Origin: ENR-C587 sp942493235
Lineage (GTDB): Bacteria > Bacteroidota > Ignavibacteria > Kapaibacteriales > UBA2268
DNA length: 64,000 nt
Assembly (NCBI GenBank): GCA_942493235.1
Contig: OW818676.1
Coordinates: forward strand, 3,224,001 to 3,288,000
Reading direction: 5' to 3'
The notes under the pieces were generated by a model. The model was not told where the DNA came from. It ran no database searches and was given only the letters and a program-made list of their open reading frames with translations. Shown piece after piece: positions 9,982 to 18,459 of this stretch; the stretch's first letter is position 1; every line of letters starts with the position of its first letter. The translations under genes were made by a program, and so were the position numbers.

Positions 9982-10201
9982 TAAATATGCTTACGAAAGT
10001 ATGACATTTTCACGAATATTTTGGCATGAACTTGGGCATCATTTTCAAAACACAATTTCACCTTTTATTTCACGAATGATTTGTGATAGAGAAATCGATG
10101 CTTATAATTTTAGCTTTGATGTGTTTGATTTTAATGGTATAGGTTTGATATTTGACACAAAAATTGATAGAATAACAACATTTGAAATGATGGAGAAATG
10201 A
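9953..10201 (+). pseudogene. Displaced Rhs-type toxin tip with HELGHH zinc-protease motif (fragment 1)
   Basis: From the ATG at 10001 it reads MTFSRIFWHELGHHFQN, a clear HExxH zinc-protease signature, followed by a region containing FSFDVFDF; total visible length is about 80 residues. Upstream codons encode SRATGHVIFQS in another frame. Comparison with copy C at 13060 suggests that one base is missing after TCAGAGTG, which splits the tip. No YD repeats are attached, so this is an orphan tip. The next gene starts 1 bp after its stop. Confidence 0.65.
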
Positions 10202-10202
10202 A

Positions 10203-11039
10203 ATGAAAAGATTTATTTTAATAATCATATCTTTGCTTATTATTTGTACTGAAATATCATTATGCAATAATAAGTATTTGAATCAATATCAACAAATCGA
10301 CTCACTTATTGCAAATCCAAAATATATTAATAGTATAATAAATATACAACGACTACAAATATTAATAGACTCTTTGCCTAAAGATACACCTTTAAAAGTA
10401 TTTAATAATGAGGATTTGAACTATTTATCAAAGGATTACATTATATATTATGAAAGAGAATTTCACTCAATTATCAAAGATTATAAATTGCTATATATTT
10501 GTATTACTAATAAAGACTCTACGACATTTTTAGAGTTTCATTTCATACAAATAAACAAAATCTGGTATCTGCATTATGTTGATAACACTAGTTCTTATTT
10601 TAAATATCTCATTAATCCTTTAACTATTATTGCGAAAGAGCCAATTCTGAATAATAATTATATTTCTGACAACTATGCTACTATTGACAAATTAATCAAA
10701 ACCCCATCTTATCTTACGCATGTAATAAATGAGGCTAAGAAATTCAAAGAATTTCGGATTAATGAAACTGATTTTCGCAGTTTTAAAGATATTGATATAG
10801 TTGATGGCTTATTAAGATCATTAGAAAATAAAGAATATAAAATAGTGAACGAAGACTTTTATAAAACAATTTCAGATGATTTATTGAATCACCGAGTATG
10901 TATTATGCTTGAACGTAATATGAAAATTCAAATAAGTTTTGTCTATATAGCTGGCAAATGGTATATTGAGCAAATTGAATATAGAAATGACTGTATGTAT
11001 TCGCCAATGTCAATTCTAAAAAAAGCAGTAGAATATTAG
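10203..11039 (+). CDS. Exported protein paired with a toxin-tip fragment (candidate immunity)
   Basis: 278 residues with a typical signal peptide (FILIIISLLIICTEISLC). The mature part has two similar-looking segments ending in IWYLHYVD and KWYIEQIEY, perhaps an internal duplication of a small alpha/beta fold. A GGAG lies 7 bp before the start. It follows the HELGHH fragment by 1 bp, as an immunity gene follows its toxin. I know no family for it; the immunity role is inferred from position and export. Confidence 0.55.
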   Translation: MKRFILIIISLLIICTEISLCNNKYLNQYQQIDSLIANPKYINSIINIQRLQILIDSLPKDTPLKVFNNEDLNYLSKDYIIYYEREFHSIIKDYKLLYICITNKDSTTFLEFHFIQINKIWYLHYVDNTSSYFKYLINPLTIIAKEPILNNNYISDNYATIDKLIKTPSYLTHVINEAKKFKEFRINETDFRSFKDIDIVDGLLRSLENKEYKIVNEDFYKTISDDLLNHRVCIMLERNMKIQISFVYIAGKWYIEQIEYRNDCMYSPMSILKKAVEY

Positions 11040-11159
11040 TACGATTATTAAAAACATAGCAATCTCTTTAAAATATAAAATCATCGAGGGGCAATTTAGA
11101 AATAGTTGTCCCTTAACTAAAATAAAAAAGCTAAGAACATAATTTACAAATGTAAAAAT

Positions 11160-11345
11160 ATTGGGCATCATTTTCAAAATACGATTTCACATTTTATTTC
11201 ACGGATGATGGGAGGCAGAGAATATGGAGCACGTAATTTTAGTTTTGATGTATTTGATTATCTAAATTTCAATTGCTGGTGGATATTTTGTAAAGGAAAT
11301 ATTATAGATAGACAACTTACTAATCAACTATTTAAAAAGTGGTAA
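11160..11345 (+). pseudogene. Displaced toxin tip fragment 2 (second HELGHH-type copy, N-terminus lost)
   Basis: The translation starts in mid-domain at IGHHFQNTISHFISRM and continues with FSFDVFDYLNF to a stop at 11343-11345. It matches fragment 1 at DNA level from TTGGGCATCATTTTCAAAA onward, but the catalytic Glu region upstream is missing and the C-terminal tail differs. It is followed 2 bp later by another exported protein, repeating the tip-then-partner arrangement. Confidence 0.65.
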
Positions 11346-11347
11346 CT

Positions 11348-11992
11348 ATGAAAAAAGCAGTTATATTATTATTTTTATTACTAACTTATTTATCTTTTAG
11401 TAAAGGTATTAAGTTGATTGACATTAAAAACAGCTTATCAACCTTACAAGTACAGGAATCAATCGAAGTATTAAAAGGAGAATTTAAAACAAATGAGATG
11501 TTAATCTATTTATCAGGAGTAGATACATTGCTAATTAATTCGATTGATTCTACTTTGCTTAAAGATAATTATGTACAGTTTCAATATTCAATCTTTTGTT
11601 GTGATAAAAAACATAATACTTGGATAAGCATATTTGTAGGAAATAAGCAAGTAGTACAAAAACAAATTGATGGCTTTAATCCTTTTAAATATTTTGATAT
11701 TAAAAAGAAATTTTACAAAGTCAGTGAGTTCGAACCATTTGGTACAAATGAGTATGTAATGTTAGATTGGTTTGAGAAAGATGAAGCAGCTATATATTAT
11801 AAAAACCAATTTATAACTTATTTAGATGAAAAAACTCCAAATGAATTTTTTATAAAAGGATATGTCGATAAAAGAATTAATGAAGAAACAAGGAATTTCA
11901 GAAATATATTTTTCCCTTTAATGAAAAAATTGATTAAAGATGAAGTTCTTGGAAAACAACTTAAAAATGAAAAAATAGTATGGCAAGACTAA
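11348..11992 (+). CDS. Exported protein paired with toxin-tip fragment 2 (candidate immunity)
   Basis: 214 residues from the ATG at 11348; an upstream GTG at 11339 overlaps the tip's stop and is less likely. The N-terminus is a clear signal peptide (KKAVILLFLLLTYLSFSKG). The rest is unrecognised, mixed alpha/beta and lysine-rich. It shares no obvious similarity with the partner of fragment 1 although the two tips are related, which is expected if tip tails and partners diversified together. Function is inferred from position. Confidence 0.5.
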   Translation: MKKAVILLFLLLTYLSFSKGIKLIDIKNSLSTLQVQESIEVLKGEFKTNEMLIYLSGVDTLLINSIDSTLLKDNYVQFQYSIFCCDKKHNTWISIFVGNKQVVQKQIDGFNPFKYFDIKKKFYKVSEFEPFGTNEYVMLDWFEKDEAAIYYKNQFITYLDEKTPNEFFIKGYVDKRINEETRNFRNIFFPLMKKLIKDEVLGKQLKNEKIVWQD

Positions 11993-12007
11993 AAAACTAA
12001 TAATCCT

Positions 12008-12040
12008 CCCCCCACAAAATATTGTGACTTGTGGGGGATT
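12008..12040 (+). terminator. Cassette terminator hairpin, copy B
   Basis: CCCCCCACAA, a 13-base loop, then TTGTGGGGGATTT. This is the same hairpin as in copies A and C but without the toxin-tip sequence after it. It closes the transcript of the preceding exported protein. Confidence 0.75.
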
Positions 12041-12106
12041 TAAAATAAAATATTGTAACTTTGTAGGACAGCACATTGCGATTTAATAAATCAGTAGGAG
12101 TAAAAA

Positions 12107-12913
12107 ATGAAAAGAATTATTTTTACAATATTGGTGTTAATAAATACAAACTTAATTTGCCAAGATAGCACGATAGACAGTGTTAGGGTTAAAAATTATA
12201 TTAAGCATTTAAAAGAGAAAATAACAAGTACTATAGAGAAAGAGTCACCAAGATTAAAAGCTGTAATTCTCGATAGCTTGCGAATTAGGTATAAAGATGG
12301 ATATTTTAATCAAGAAATTGATACTTTAGCTTATAATATTTTAAAAGAAAATGACGTAAAAATACTATTTTCTCCGATTCTATATTTTTCAGATAGTGTT
12401 CGTTCAATTAAATCTTATGATAATATTGAGCTATATATATCAGATGAGTTTTCGGTTTTCAAAAATGGAGGATATGCTTTTTTCATTAGAAATGATACTT
12501 TATTGGCATTTTGTCCAATACATGCGAATGAAAGAAGAGAAAGGTATCGCAATATTGAAGGATTAGATATAAGATTTGAATTAATTATTAAAAATCTCGG
12601 ATTAGATACTAATATAATGTCAAAATCTGAAAAATCAATTTATAATATTGTTAGATTTGAAACTTATGGTGAAAATAAATATAAAGAACATTTCAGAGAA
12701 GATTCCTTATTTTATTTTTCTATACACAATTTTCTACTTTATTGCTCAATGGATGACTCACACATATATGCTTATATGTTGTCAAAAAAAATGCATAAAA
12801 TGAAGTATAAATCTATAACAAATTTAAGTATTAAAGACTATTTAACTATTAGAGTAATACCGATTGAAATATTTATAAGAGAAGTAACATATAAATATAT
12901 TAGAAGTTTTTAA
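12107..12913 (+). CDS. Exported protein in the Rhs tip/immunity array
   Basis: 268 residues with a probable signal peptide (IIFTILVLINTNLICQ) and an AGGAG ribosome site 8 bp upstream. No membrane span after the signal, no recognised domain; it is rich in charged residues and probably periplasmic. It is bracketed by hairpin copies B and C, so it forms a single-gene cassette whose toxin tip has gone. Candidate orphan immunity protein by position only. Confidence 0.5.
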   Translation: MKRIIFTILVLINTNLICQDSTIDSVRVKNYIKHLKEKITSTIEKESPRLKAVILDSLRIRYKDGYFNQEIDTLAYNILKENDVKILFSPILYFSDSVRSIKSYDNIELYISDEFSVFKNGGYAFFIRNDTLLAFCPIHANERRERYRNIEGLDIRFELIIKNLGLDTNIMSKSEKSIYNIVRFETYGENKYKEHFREDSLFYFSIHNFLLYCSMDDSHIYAYMLSKKMHKMKYKSITNLSIKDYLTIRVIPIEIFIREVTYKYIRSF

Positions 12914-12948
12914 ATATATATTTTCATAAGTACTAAAATAACAGCCAT

Positions 12949-13060
12949 CTCCCCCCACAAATTATTATGACTTGTGGGGGAATTTTATTAAATTAGGGGG
13001 CATGAATAAATGAAAGAATAAGATTGAGTAGAGCCACGGGACATGTTATTTTTCAGAGTG
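12949..13060 (+). repeat. Cassette junction repeat, copy C
   Basis: Near-identical to 9870-9981: the CCCCCCACAA/TTGTGGGGG hairpin, AAATTAGGGGGCATGAATAA, then the start of a toxin-tip reading frame. Divergence begins right after TTTTTCAGAGTG. Confidence 0.85.
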
Positions 13061-13128
13061 CTAATTATGCTCTACCTCTTTTGTTTTTTATTAATGACTC
13101 GACGGAAAGAAGAATTATGTACAACTAA
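13006..13128 (+). pseudogene. Toxin tip fragment 3 (5' piece only)
   Basis: A 40-codon open stretch reads NERIRLSRATGHVIFQSANY, then a different short tail, and stops at 13126. There is no start codon and no zinc motif. It shares its first part with fragment 1, showing that the tips had a common lead-in sequence and variable ends. Confidence 0.5.
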
Positions 13129-13192
13129 CATCAATCTTCACTATGTTAACTCCCATAAATAATTGTCAATATTTTACTAAATACATTAAAAA

Positions 13193-13867
13193 TCACTCAC
13201 ACATAGAGTAATAACCGATACAGTTCTCGTTGTCATCATCATCGTTATTATTGATAAAAGGTATTCCAGCAAGTAAGCTAATCAAATTGACCCTTGTATT
13301 GATTTCCTTATCCTGCATTAATCTGTCAAACTCCGTGCGTGAAGCTCTCATACACGGGGAGCAAGTAACTTTTCTGCATTCATAAGCGGTGTATAAAGGG
13401 TTAGGGCTACACCCATAGTAGCGAATGAATAATTCCAACTCATCTTTAGTTTTATAGAGTAATGGACGCACAATCCGGCAATGGAATAAATCACTATCAA
13501 ACAAGCTAATTGGTGTCATATCATCAGTTAAAGAAATATTTAAACTTGCCGGAAAATATATTACCTTTTTTTTGAATTTATTGCAATACTCTTCAGCTCC
13601 AACTATTTTAATTTCAGTCTGACAGTAAGGCTGAATTCTACTTGAATTTCCATATTCTTTTAAAATATCTTTATAATCCCTTCCGGGTTTGTACCAGACT
13701 ATTTCGACATCTAACCTTTTAGCTGAATTATTCATATATGCTTTTAACGAATTTGATTCTAAACCTGTTAAAATAAAAACCGGAGTAAATTCTATCTTTA
13801 GAAATTTCAAGAAACACATCAAAGCAATTGAATTAATTCCCCCACCAACTAAAGCTATATTTTTCAT
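13193..13867 (-). CDS. PP-loop ATPase-like protein (PAPS reductase/QueC-like fold)
   Basis: 224 residues. The N-terminus IALVGGGINSIALM is a variant of the SGGxDS PP-loop of N-type ATP pyrophosphatases, with Gly and Asn at places usually Ser and Asp/Lys. A cysteine cluster, CRKVTCSPCMRASR, near residue 170 could bind zinc or an iron-sulfur centre. It begins 39 bp after the end of a DNA methyltransferase remnant on the same strand, so the two probably formed one operon involved in base modification or a phage-type function. The exact reaction is unknown. Confidence 0.6.
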   Translation of the reverse strand: MKNIALVGGGINSIALMCFLKFLKIEFTPVFILTGLESNSLKAYMNNSAKRLDVEIVWYKPGRDYKDILKEYGNSSRIQPYCQTEIKIVGAEEYCNKFKKKVIYFPASLNISLTDDMTPISLFDSDLFHCRIVRPLLYKTKDELELFIRYYGCSPNPLYTAYECRKVTCSPCMRASRTEFDRLMQDKEINTRVNLISLLAGIPFINNNDDDDNENCIGYYSMCE

Positions 13868-13906
13868 ATTATTACTTTCTTATTTACTGATATTATTTTA
13901 TAAAAA

Positions 13907-14465
13907 TCAATTCGTAGCACTAAAATTTAATATATTACATCTGTCTAAATTAGTTTTACAAATAACTACATAGTTTGGGTTTAATTCAATGCCGATGTAT
14001 CTACGCTCAAGTAGCTTTGCTCTAACCAATGTGGTACCGGTACCGGCAAAAGGATCCAAAACAATCCCACCAACCGGACAGCCGGCTATTATTGGTTTAC
14101 TAATTAATTCGGTATTAAAGGTAGCATAGTGAGTTTTTGAATTGCTTGGTTTAGTCGGAATATCCCAAAAATCAGATACTGACCCGGGATTTTTGCCGAT
14201 ATATTCTCCATTTAGTATTTTTCCTCTATTTTTTGATATAATCCGTGTTTTAATTTTATTCCCTTATTTTGTATCAGGAGAATTATTACACTTAACTCCT
14301 TTTGCATAATTCCAATTTTCAGGTCTTGCTTTATCCTTGATTCCATTTAAATCAAAATAATATTTTTTTGATTTAGTTATAAAAAATACAAATTCGTGTT
14401 TTTTTGAAAAGCGGTCTTGAACTGATTCCGGCATACCGTTTTTTTTTGCCCAAATAATATCAAAT
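13907..14465 (-). pseudogene. DNA methyltransferase (N4/N6, beta-type), disrupted
   Basis: Reading the minus strand gives DIIWAKKNGMPESVQDRF, a target-region match, then DFWDIPTKPSNSKTHYATF, and the AdoMet-binding motif VLDPFAGTGTTLVRAK near the C-terminus. The N-terminal part, including the catalytic motif, is cut off by the IS1380-like element at 14466. A further in-frame TAA lies at 14264-14266, after PDTK. It is therefore doubly inactivated, and the order of events cannot be told. Confidence 0.85.
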
Positions 14466-15934
14466 TGTCCATTAGAAGAACGAAAGAGCTAAGTGAAATT
14501 AAAATTACGAGAATTGTCAAAAAGTTTTCTAATCCATGCTCTTGAGTTCATATCAACAGCCATTTTTAGAATTTGTTTGTCTGGTTGATTTTCAAAATAT
14601 GCCGGAATAGCTAATATCTTATATCTAATTGTTGATAAACGATTCCTTATTTTGTCATTTATAATGAATTTTTTGAACAGACTCATAAAATTGTATGCTA
14701 TTGTCATTAACATCAGACTTGATTCTGTCCCATCAAAGCTGGCTTGATTCATTTTATCTAAACCATAATCGTATTTTAATTCTTTGATTTTGTTTTCGCA
14801 ATTGGCTCTTTGTCTGTATAAACGCCATATATCCGCTGCACTTAAGTTTAATGATGTAATGTAGCAGGTATATCTATATCCGCTGATTTCTATGTTATCT
14901 TCAAACAATCTTAATTGTTTGCCCACTGCTTGCGGGCGTTCAGCAATTTTTTGTCTTACTACTATCATTCGCCGCGGCTTGGTCCACTCTTGGCTTTGAT
15001 GTGAAAATTCTGCTATCTCTATCCCTTTGTTTATTGGGAGCCACGAACGTTGAGCGACTATTTTCCTTTGTATATTTACGTGCATCGGCACCGCAATTAT
15101 ATAGTCAATTGGGGCTTCACGTTGCTCCAAATATTCGATTATCTTTCTATCATAAAAACCACTGTCAAGTCTGAGTAACCCTATCTTTTTCGTACCAATA
15201 TATGATAATGTCTGTTCTAAAAATGATTGAAAATTATTGGCTGTATGCGAGTCACCAGAACGAAGCCAAAAGTTGGCAACCATATCAATATCGGAAACAA
15301 ACGCTATTATCGGATGTTGGGATTTCCTGCCGGGTTTGTGTTTATTATATCCTTTTTTAGCTCCTTCTTGCTCGCCATAGCGGGTTAATACCGATGAATC
15401 TATATCTAATGTGAAATTGTTGAAGCTGATATTCTCGAAAAACCATTTATATAAACTGCCAAATACTCGAAAATTAGTTACTAAATCAAATCTATTAAAA
15501 TATCGTTGAAATACTTTGTGCTCAGGCATTTTATCCCAGTTGAAAATGTTTCCGATAGTTTTGTCATATCTTGTTACATCAATATGACTATAGCGATTAG
15601 CTCCGCACCATAATGAAGCCATAAACTGTAATATGATTTGGATTGGTGAATAGCCCCGATTTGACCCTTGCTTTGGCAAATCTGTTTCTGATAAGACCTT
15701 TTCAAATCCACTCTTTTCCAACAACTGCTTTAAGATTGCTAAGCCACCCCAAGCTGTTATTTGTGAATCGACAAACTCTAATTCCATTTTGCATTATATC
15801 CTTTATTTTTTGCCCAAATTTAAGCAATTAATGCAAACTAAGCAACTTATTTTTATGTGCCTTACAAACTCATTTTTCTAATGGTGTCCATTAGAATTCT
15901 TATTCTACTGGTTATTCTTATTTCCTAATGGACA
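14466..15934 (-). mobile_element. IS1380-family insertion sequence
   Basis: One transposase flanked by inverted ends TGTCCATTAG (14466-14475) and CTAATGGACA (15925-15934). A second direct TGTCCATTAG lies at 15885-15894, close to the transposase start. No clear target duplication is visible at the flanks. It interrupts the DNA methyltransferase gene. Confidence 0.75.
14489..15787 (-). CDS. IS1380 family transposase
   Basis: 432 residues, normal length. Catalytic residues can be assigned to TLDIDSSVLTRYG (first Asp), GLLRLDSGFYDRKI (second Asp) and QRANCENKIKELKYDYG (Glu), the last being the family's signature. The frame is intact, so the element may still be mobile. Confidence 0.92.
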   Translation of the reverse strand: MELEFVDSQITAWGGLAILKQLLEKSGFEKVLSETDLPKQGSNRGYSPIQIILQFMASLWCGANRYSHIDVTRYDKTIGNIFNWDKMPEHKVFQRYFNRFDLVTNFRVFGSLYKWFFENISFNNFTLDIDSSVLTRYGEQEGAKKGYNKHKPGRKSQHPIIAFVSDIDMVANFWLRSGDSHTANNFQSFLEQTLSYIGTKKIGLLRLDSGFYDRKIIEYLEQREAPIDYIIAVPMHVNIQRKIVAQRSWLPINKGIEIAEFSHQSQEWTKPRRMIVVRQKIAERPQAVGKQLRLFEDNIEISGYRYTCYITSLNLSAADIWRLYRQRANCENKIKELKYDYGLDKMNQASFDGTESSLMLMTIAYNFMSLFKKFIINDKIRNRLSTIRYKILAIPAYFENQPDKQILKMAVDMNSRAWIRKLFDNSRNFNFT

Positions 15935-15967
15935 TTTTGGGTTTAACATGGCTGGCACAAGGTTCTA

Positions 15968-16105
15968 TCAAGAGGTTGTCTAAAATTAATAATATAACCA
16001 AATCGTCATTCTGAGTGTAACGAAGAATTCAGAATTATTAGCATTTAGCTTTATCTGGATTCTTCACTTCGTTCAGAATGACAACTTGTTAGACAGTCTC
16101 TTGGA
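15968..16105. repeat. MITE-like palindromic repeat, copy 1
   Basis: Ends TCAAGAGGTTGTCTAA and, inverted, TTAGACAGTCTCTTGGA. Inside are the arms GTCATTCTGAG... and ...TTCAGAATGAC, and a core with GGATTCTTCACTTCG. It is in the opposite orientation to copies at 32204 and 53832. A further TGCAATAGCCTTAA at 16133-16147 matches the outer end of copy 2. Confidence 0.8.
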
Positions 16106-16178
16106 TGTATAAGAAATCAAAATTAGATACTCATGCAATAGCCTTAAATTATCTATACAATTAATATTATCAATCTTT

Positions 16179-18371
16179 TTAATAATCAATAGTCTTTAAT
16201 ATCATTTCATATACTTTATTTTCATTAGGAAGCACATCATTTTCATATACAGGATGATAAGGGATATGGCAGTCTTTAGCTGTTAATCTCATAATCGGAG
16301 CGTCCAAATAATTAAATGCTTCTTGAGCCAATACAGCGGATATTTCTGCACCAAAACCGGCTGTCATAGTATCTTCATGAACAATTAAAGCTCTGCCGGT
16401 CTTTTTAATTGATTCAATAACAGCTTCTTTATCCCAAGGGCTAATTGTACGCAAATCAATAATTTCTATGGTCTTATTTGACTCTTTTTCAAATTTCTTT
16501 ACAGCATTAATTGAATCTTTTACTCCCATTCCGTAAGTAATAATCGATAAATCATCGCCAGATTTTACAATTTTTGCATTGCCAAAAGGAATTAAATAAT
16601 TCTCGTCCGGTTCGATTGAAGAGGAGTAAGGAAGCCTGTACATACCTTTATGTTCGCAGAAAATCACAGGGTCTTGAAGTCTGCATGCAGTTTTGAGCAA
16701 ACCCTTTGCATCGGCAGCAGTACTCGGATATGCAATCAATAAGCCCGGTATATGAGCGAAAATGGATTCAATATTCTGCGAGTGGCATAAACCACCGTGA
16801 ATATATCCGCCGACAGCTACGCGAACTACGACCGGACAGCTAAACCCGTTATTCGAACGGTACCTCAAAGTAGCAAGTTCATTTTTTAATTGCATAAATG
16901 CAGGCCAGATATAATCACCGAATTGAATTTCAACAACCGGTTTGTATCCTCTTACCGCCAAGCCAACAGCAACGCCTATTATCGATGCTTCCGCAAGAGG
17001 TGAGTTAAATACCCGCTCCTGACCGAACTCACTGCTTATGCCTCTTGTAGCGGTAAATACGCCACCTTTAGGGTCGGCTATGTCTTCACCGAATATAAGC
17101 ATCTTAGGGTTAAACTTCATTTCTTCTTTTAGAGCATGATTGATAGCATCAACTAAAACAGTTTTATTGCCTTCTATAGGCTCGGATTTTGCGTAGTTCA
17201 AATTACGAGTTTCTTCGGCAGCATATAAATTAGACATAGAATCTTCAACTTTTGGTTCGGGGCGGTCAACAGCCCAATCAGCAGCATCATCAATTTCTTT
17301 TTTTACGGATTTTTCGAATGCACTAATTTCTTCGTCAGTTGCTAATTTGTGCTTAATCATATATTTTTCTAATTTAATAATGCAGTCTTTGTCTTCTTTA
17401 CCACGGATTAATTCTTCTTCCGGACGATATTTTTTTTGATCATCAGAAGATGAGTGTGGTAAAAGTCTTTCTGTCATAGCATGCAAAAGAACCGGTCCTT
17501 TACCGGAGCGAATATGTTCGACCGAGCTTAACGCTGCACGATAAGACTCGAAGAAGTCAGTCCCGTCGAAAGTCTTCATCTTTAAATTAGAATAACAGCA
17601 GAAAGTATGCCCTACACCGCCACCCATAGATTGATTTTCGCGTGGTACCGAAATGGCATATCCGTTATCTTGAACGCAAAACATAACATTAAGCTTTTCA
17701 CGAGAAGCCCAATTCACGGCTTCGTAAAATTCTCCCTGGCTGGTAGTGCCTTCGCCGGAAGCTACGTAGGTAATATCGTTTTTACCGGATTTCTTACCAG
17801 CAAGTGCTGTACCTACTGCATTTAGGTATTGAGTACCGGTAGGGGAAGATTGAGTCGGTAAATTTAATCCCGGATGACCATAATGACCGGGCATTTGCTT
17901 CCCGCCTGAAGCCGGACATTCGGGTTTGCCAAATGCTAAAAGAAAATATTCTTTAGGTTCAAACCCCATAGCATACATAAAAGCGGAATCTCGGTAATAT
18001 GTCCAGCCCCAGTCTTGCTTTGATTGCAAAGCAAAACCGACTGCAGTCTGCACTGCTTCATGACCGCTACCGCCAATATGGAAAAAGGATTTTCCCTGCT
18101 TGACAAGTATCAGATGCTTCTCGTCGGAATATCTGGCAAGTAACATATTACGTAATGCTTTTAATAAAAATTGTTTATCTAAGTTAAGTTCTATGTGCGG
18201 AGCTTTATCAGAGCTTGGTTTATCATAATCTACCGAACAGCCGGCACCGTTTTGACTTGAGCATTTAGAGCCTATTTTAGACTCGTTAATTGCTGCCATC
18301 ATTATATCTTTAGTGTCAATATTTTCAGCTTTTTTATCTGTTTCCGCTGAAGTTATTTTTTTTGTCGGCAT
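16179..18371 (-). CDS. 2-oxoacid dehydrogenase E1, fused alpha and beta subunits
   Basis: 730 residues. The alpha half (about 60-360) has the thiamine diphosphate motif GEGTTSQGEFYEAVNW...DNGYAIS; the beta half (about 400-730) has LVDAINHALKEEM, IFGEDIADPKGGVF and the C-terminal transketolase region. Such fusions occur in many Bacteroidota and relatives, where they act on branched-chain or pyruvate-type 2-oxoacids with separate E2 and E3. Substrate choice cannot be read from the sequence. The 55-residue N-terminal extension is low-complexity. It is divergent from holB. Confidence 0.9.
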   Translation of the reverse strand: MPTKKITSAETDKKAENIDTKDIMMAAINESKIGSKCSSQNGAGCSVDYDKPSSDKAPHIELNLDKQFLLKALRNMLLARYSDEKHLILVKQGKSFFHIGGSGHEAVQTAVGFALQSKQDWGWTYYRDSAFMYAMGFEPKEYFLLAFGKPECPASGGKQMPGHYGHPGLNLPTQSSPTGTQYLNAVGTALAGKKSGKNDITYVASGEGTTSQGEFYEAVNWASREKLNVMFCVQDNGYAISVPRENQSMGGGVGHTFCCYSNLKMKTFDGTDFFESYRAALSSVEHIRSGKGPVLLHAMTERLLPHSSSDDQKKYRPEEELIRGKEDKDCIIKLEKYMIKHKLATDEEISAFEKSVKKEIDDAADWAVDRPEPKVEDSMSNLYAAEETRNLNYAKSEPIEGNKTVLVDAINHALKEEMKFNPKMLIFGEDIADPKGGVFTATRGISSEFGQERVFNSPLAEASIIGVAVGLAVRGYKPVVEIQFGDYIWPAFMQLKNELATLRYRSNNGFSCPVVVRVAVGGYIHGGLCHSQNIESIFAHIPGLLIAYPSTAADAKGLLKTACRLQDPVIFCEHKGMYRLPYSSSIEPDENYLIPFGNAKIVKSGDDLSIITYGMGVKDSINAVKKFEKESNKTIEIIDLRTISPWDKEAVIESIKKTGRALIVHEDTMTAGFGAEISAVLAQEAFNYLDAPIMRLTAKDCHIPYHPVYENDVLPNENKVYEMILKTIDY

Positions 18372-18459
18372 AATATTTTCCTGTTTTATTTAATAATAAT
18401 TGGGTATTTCTTTTTTTTTTTGCTAATTTGCCATTTTTGATTAATAATGAACAGAAATA

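Noticed and set aside
10070..10267. Reverse-strand open frame in the Rhs tip region
   Set aside because: It is antisense to the HELGHH fragment and to the next gene's signal peptide, with no ribosome site.
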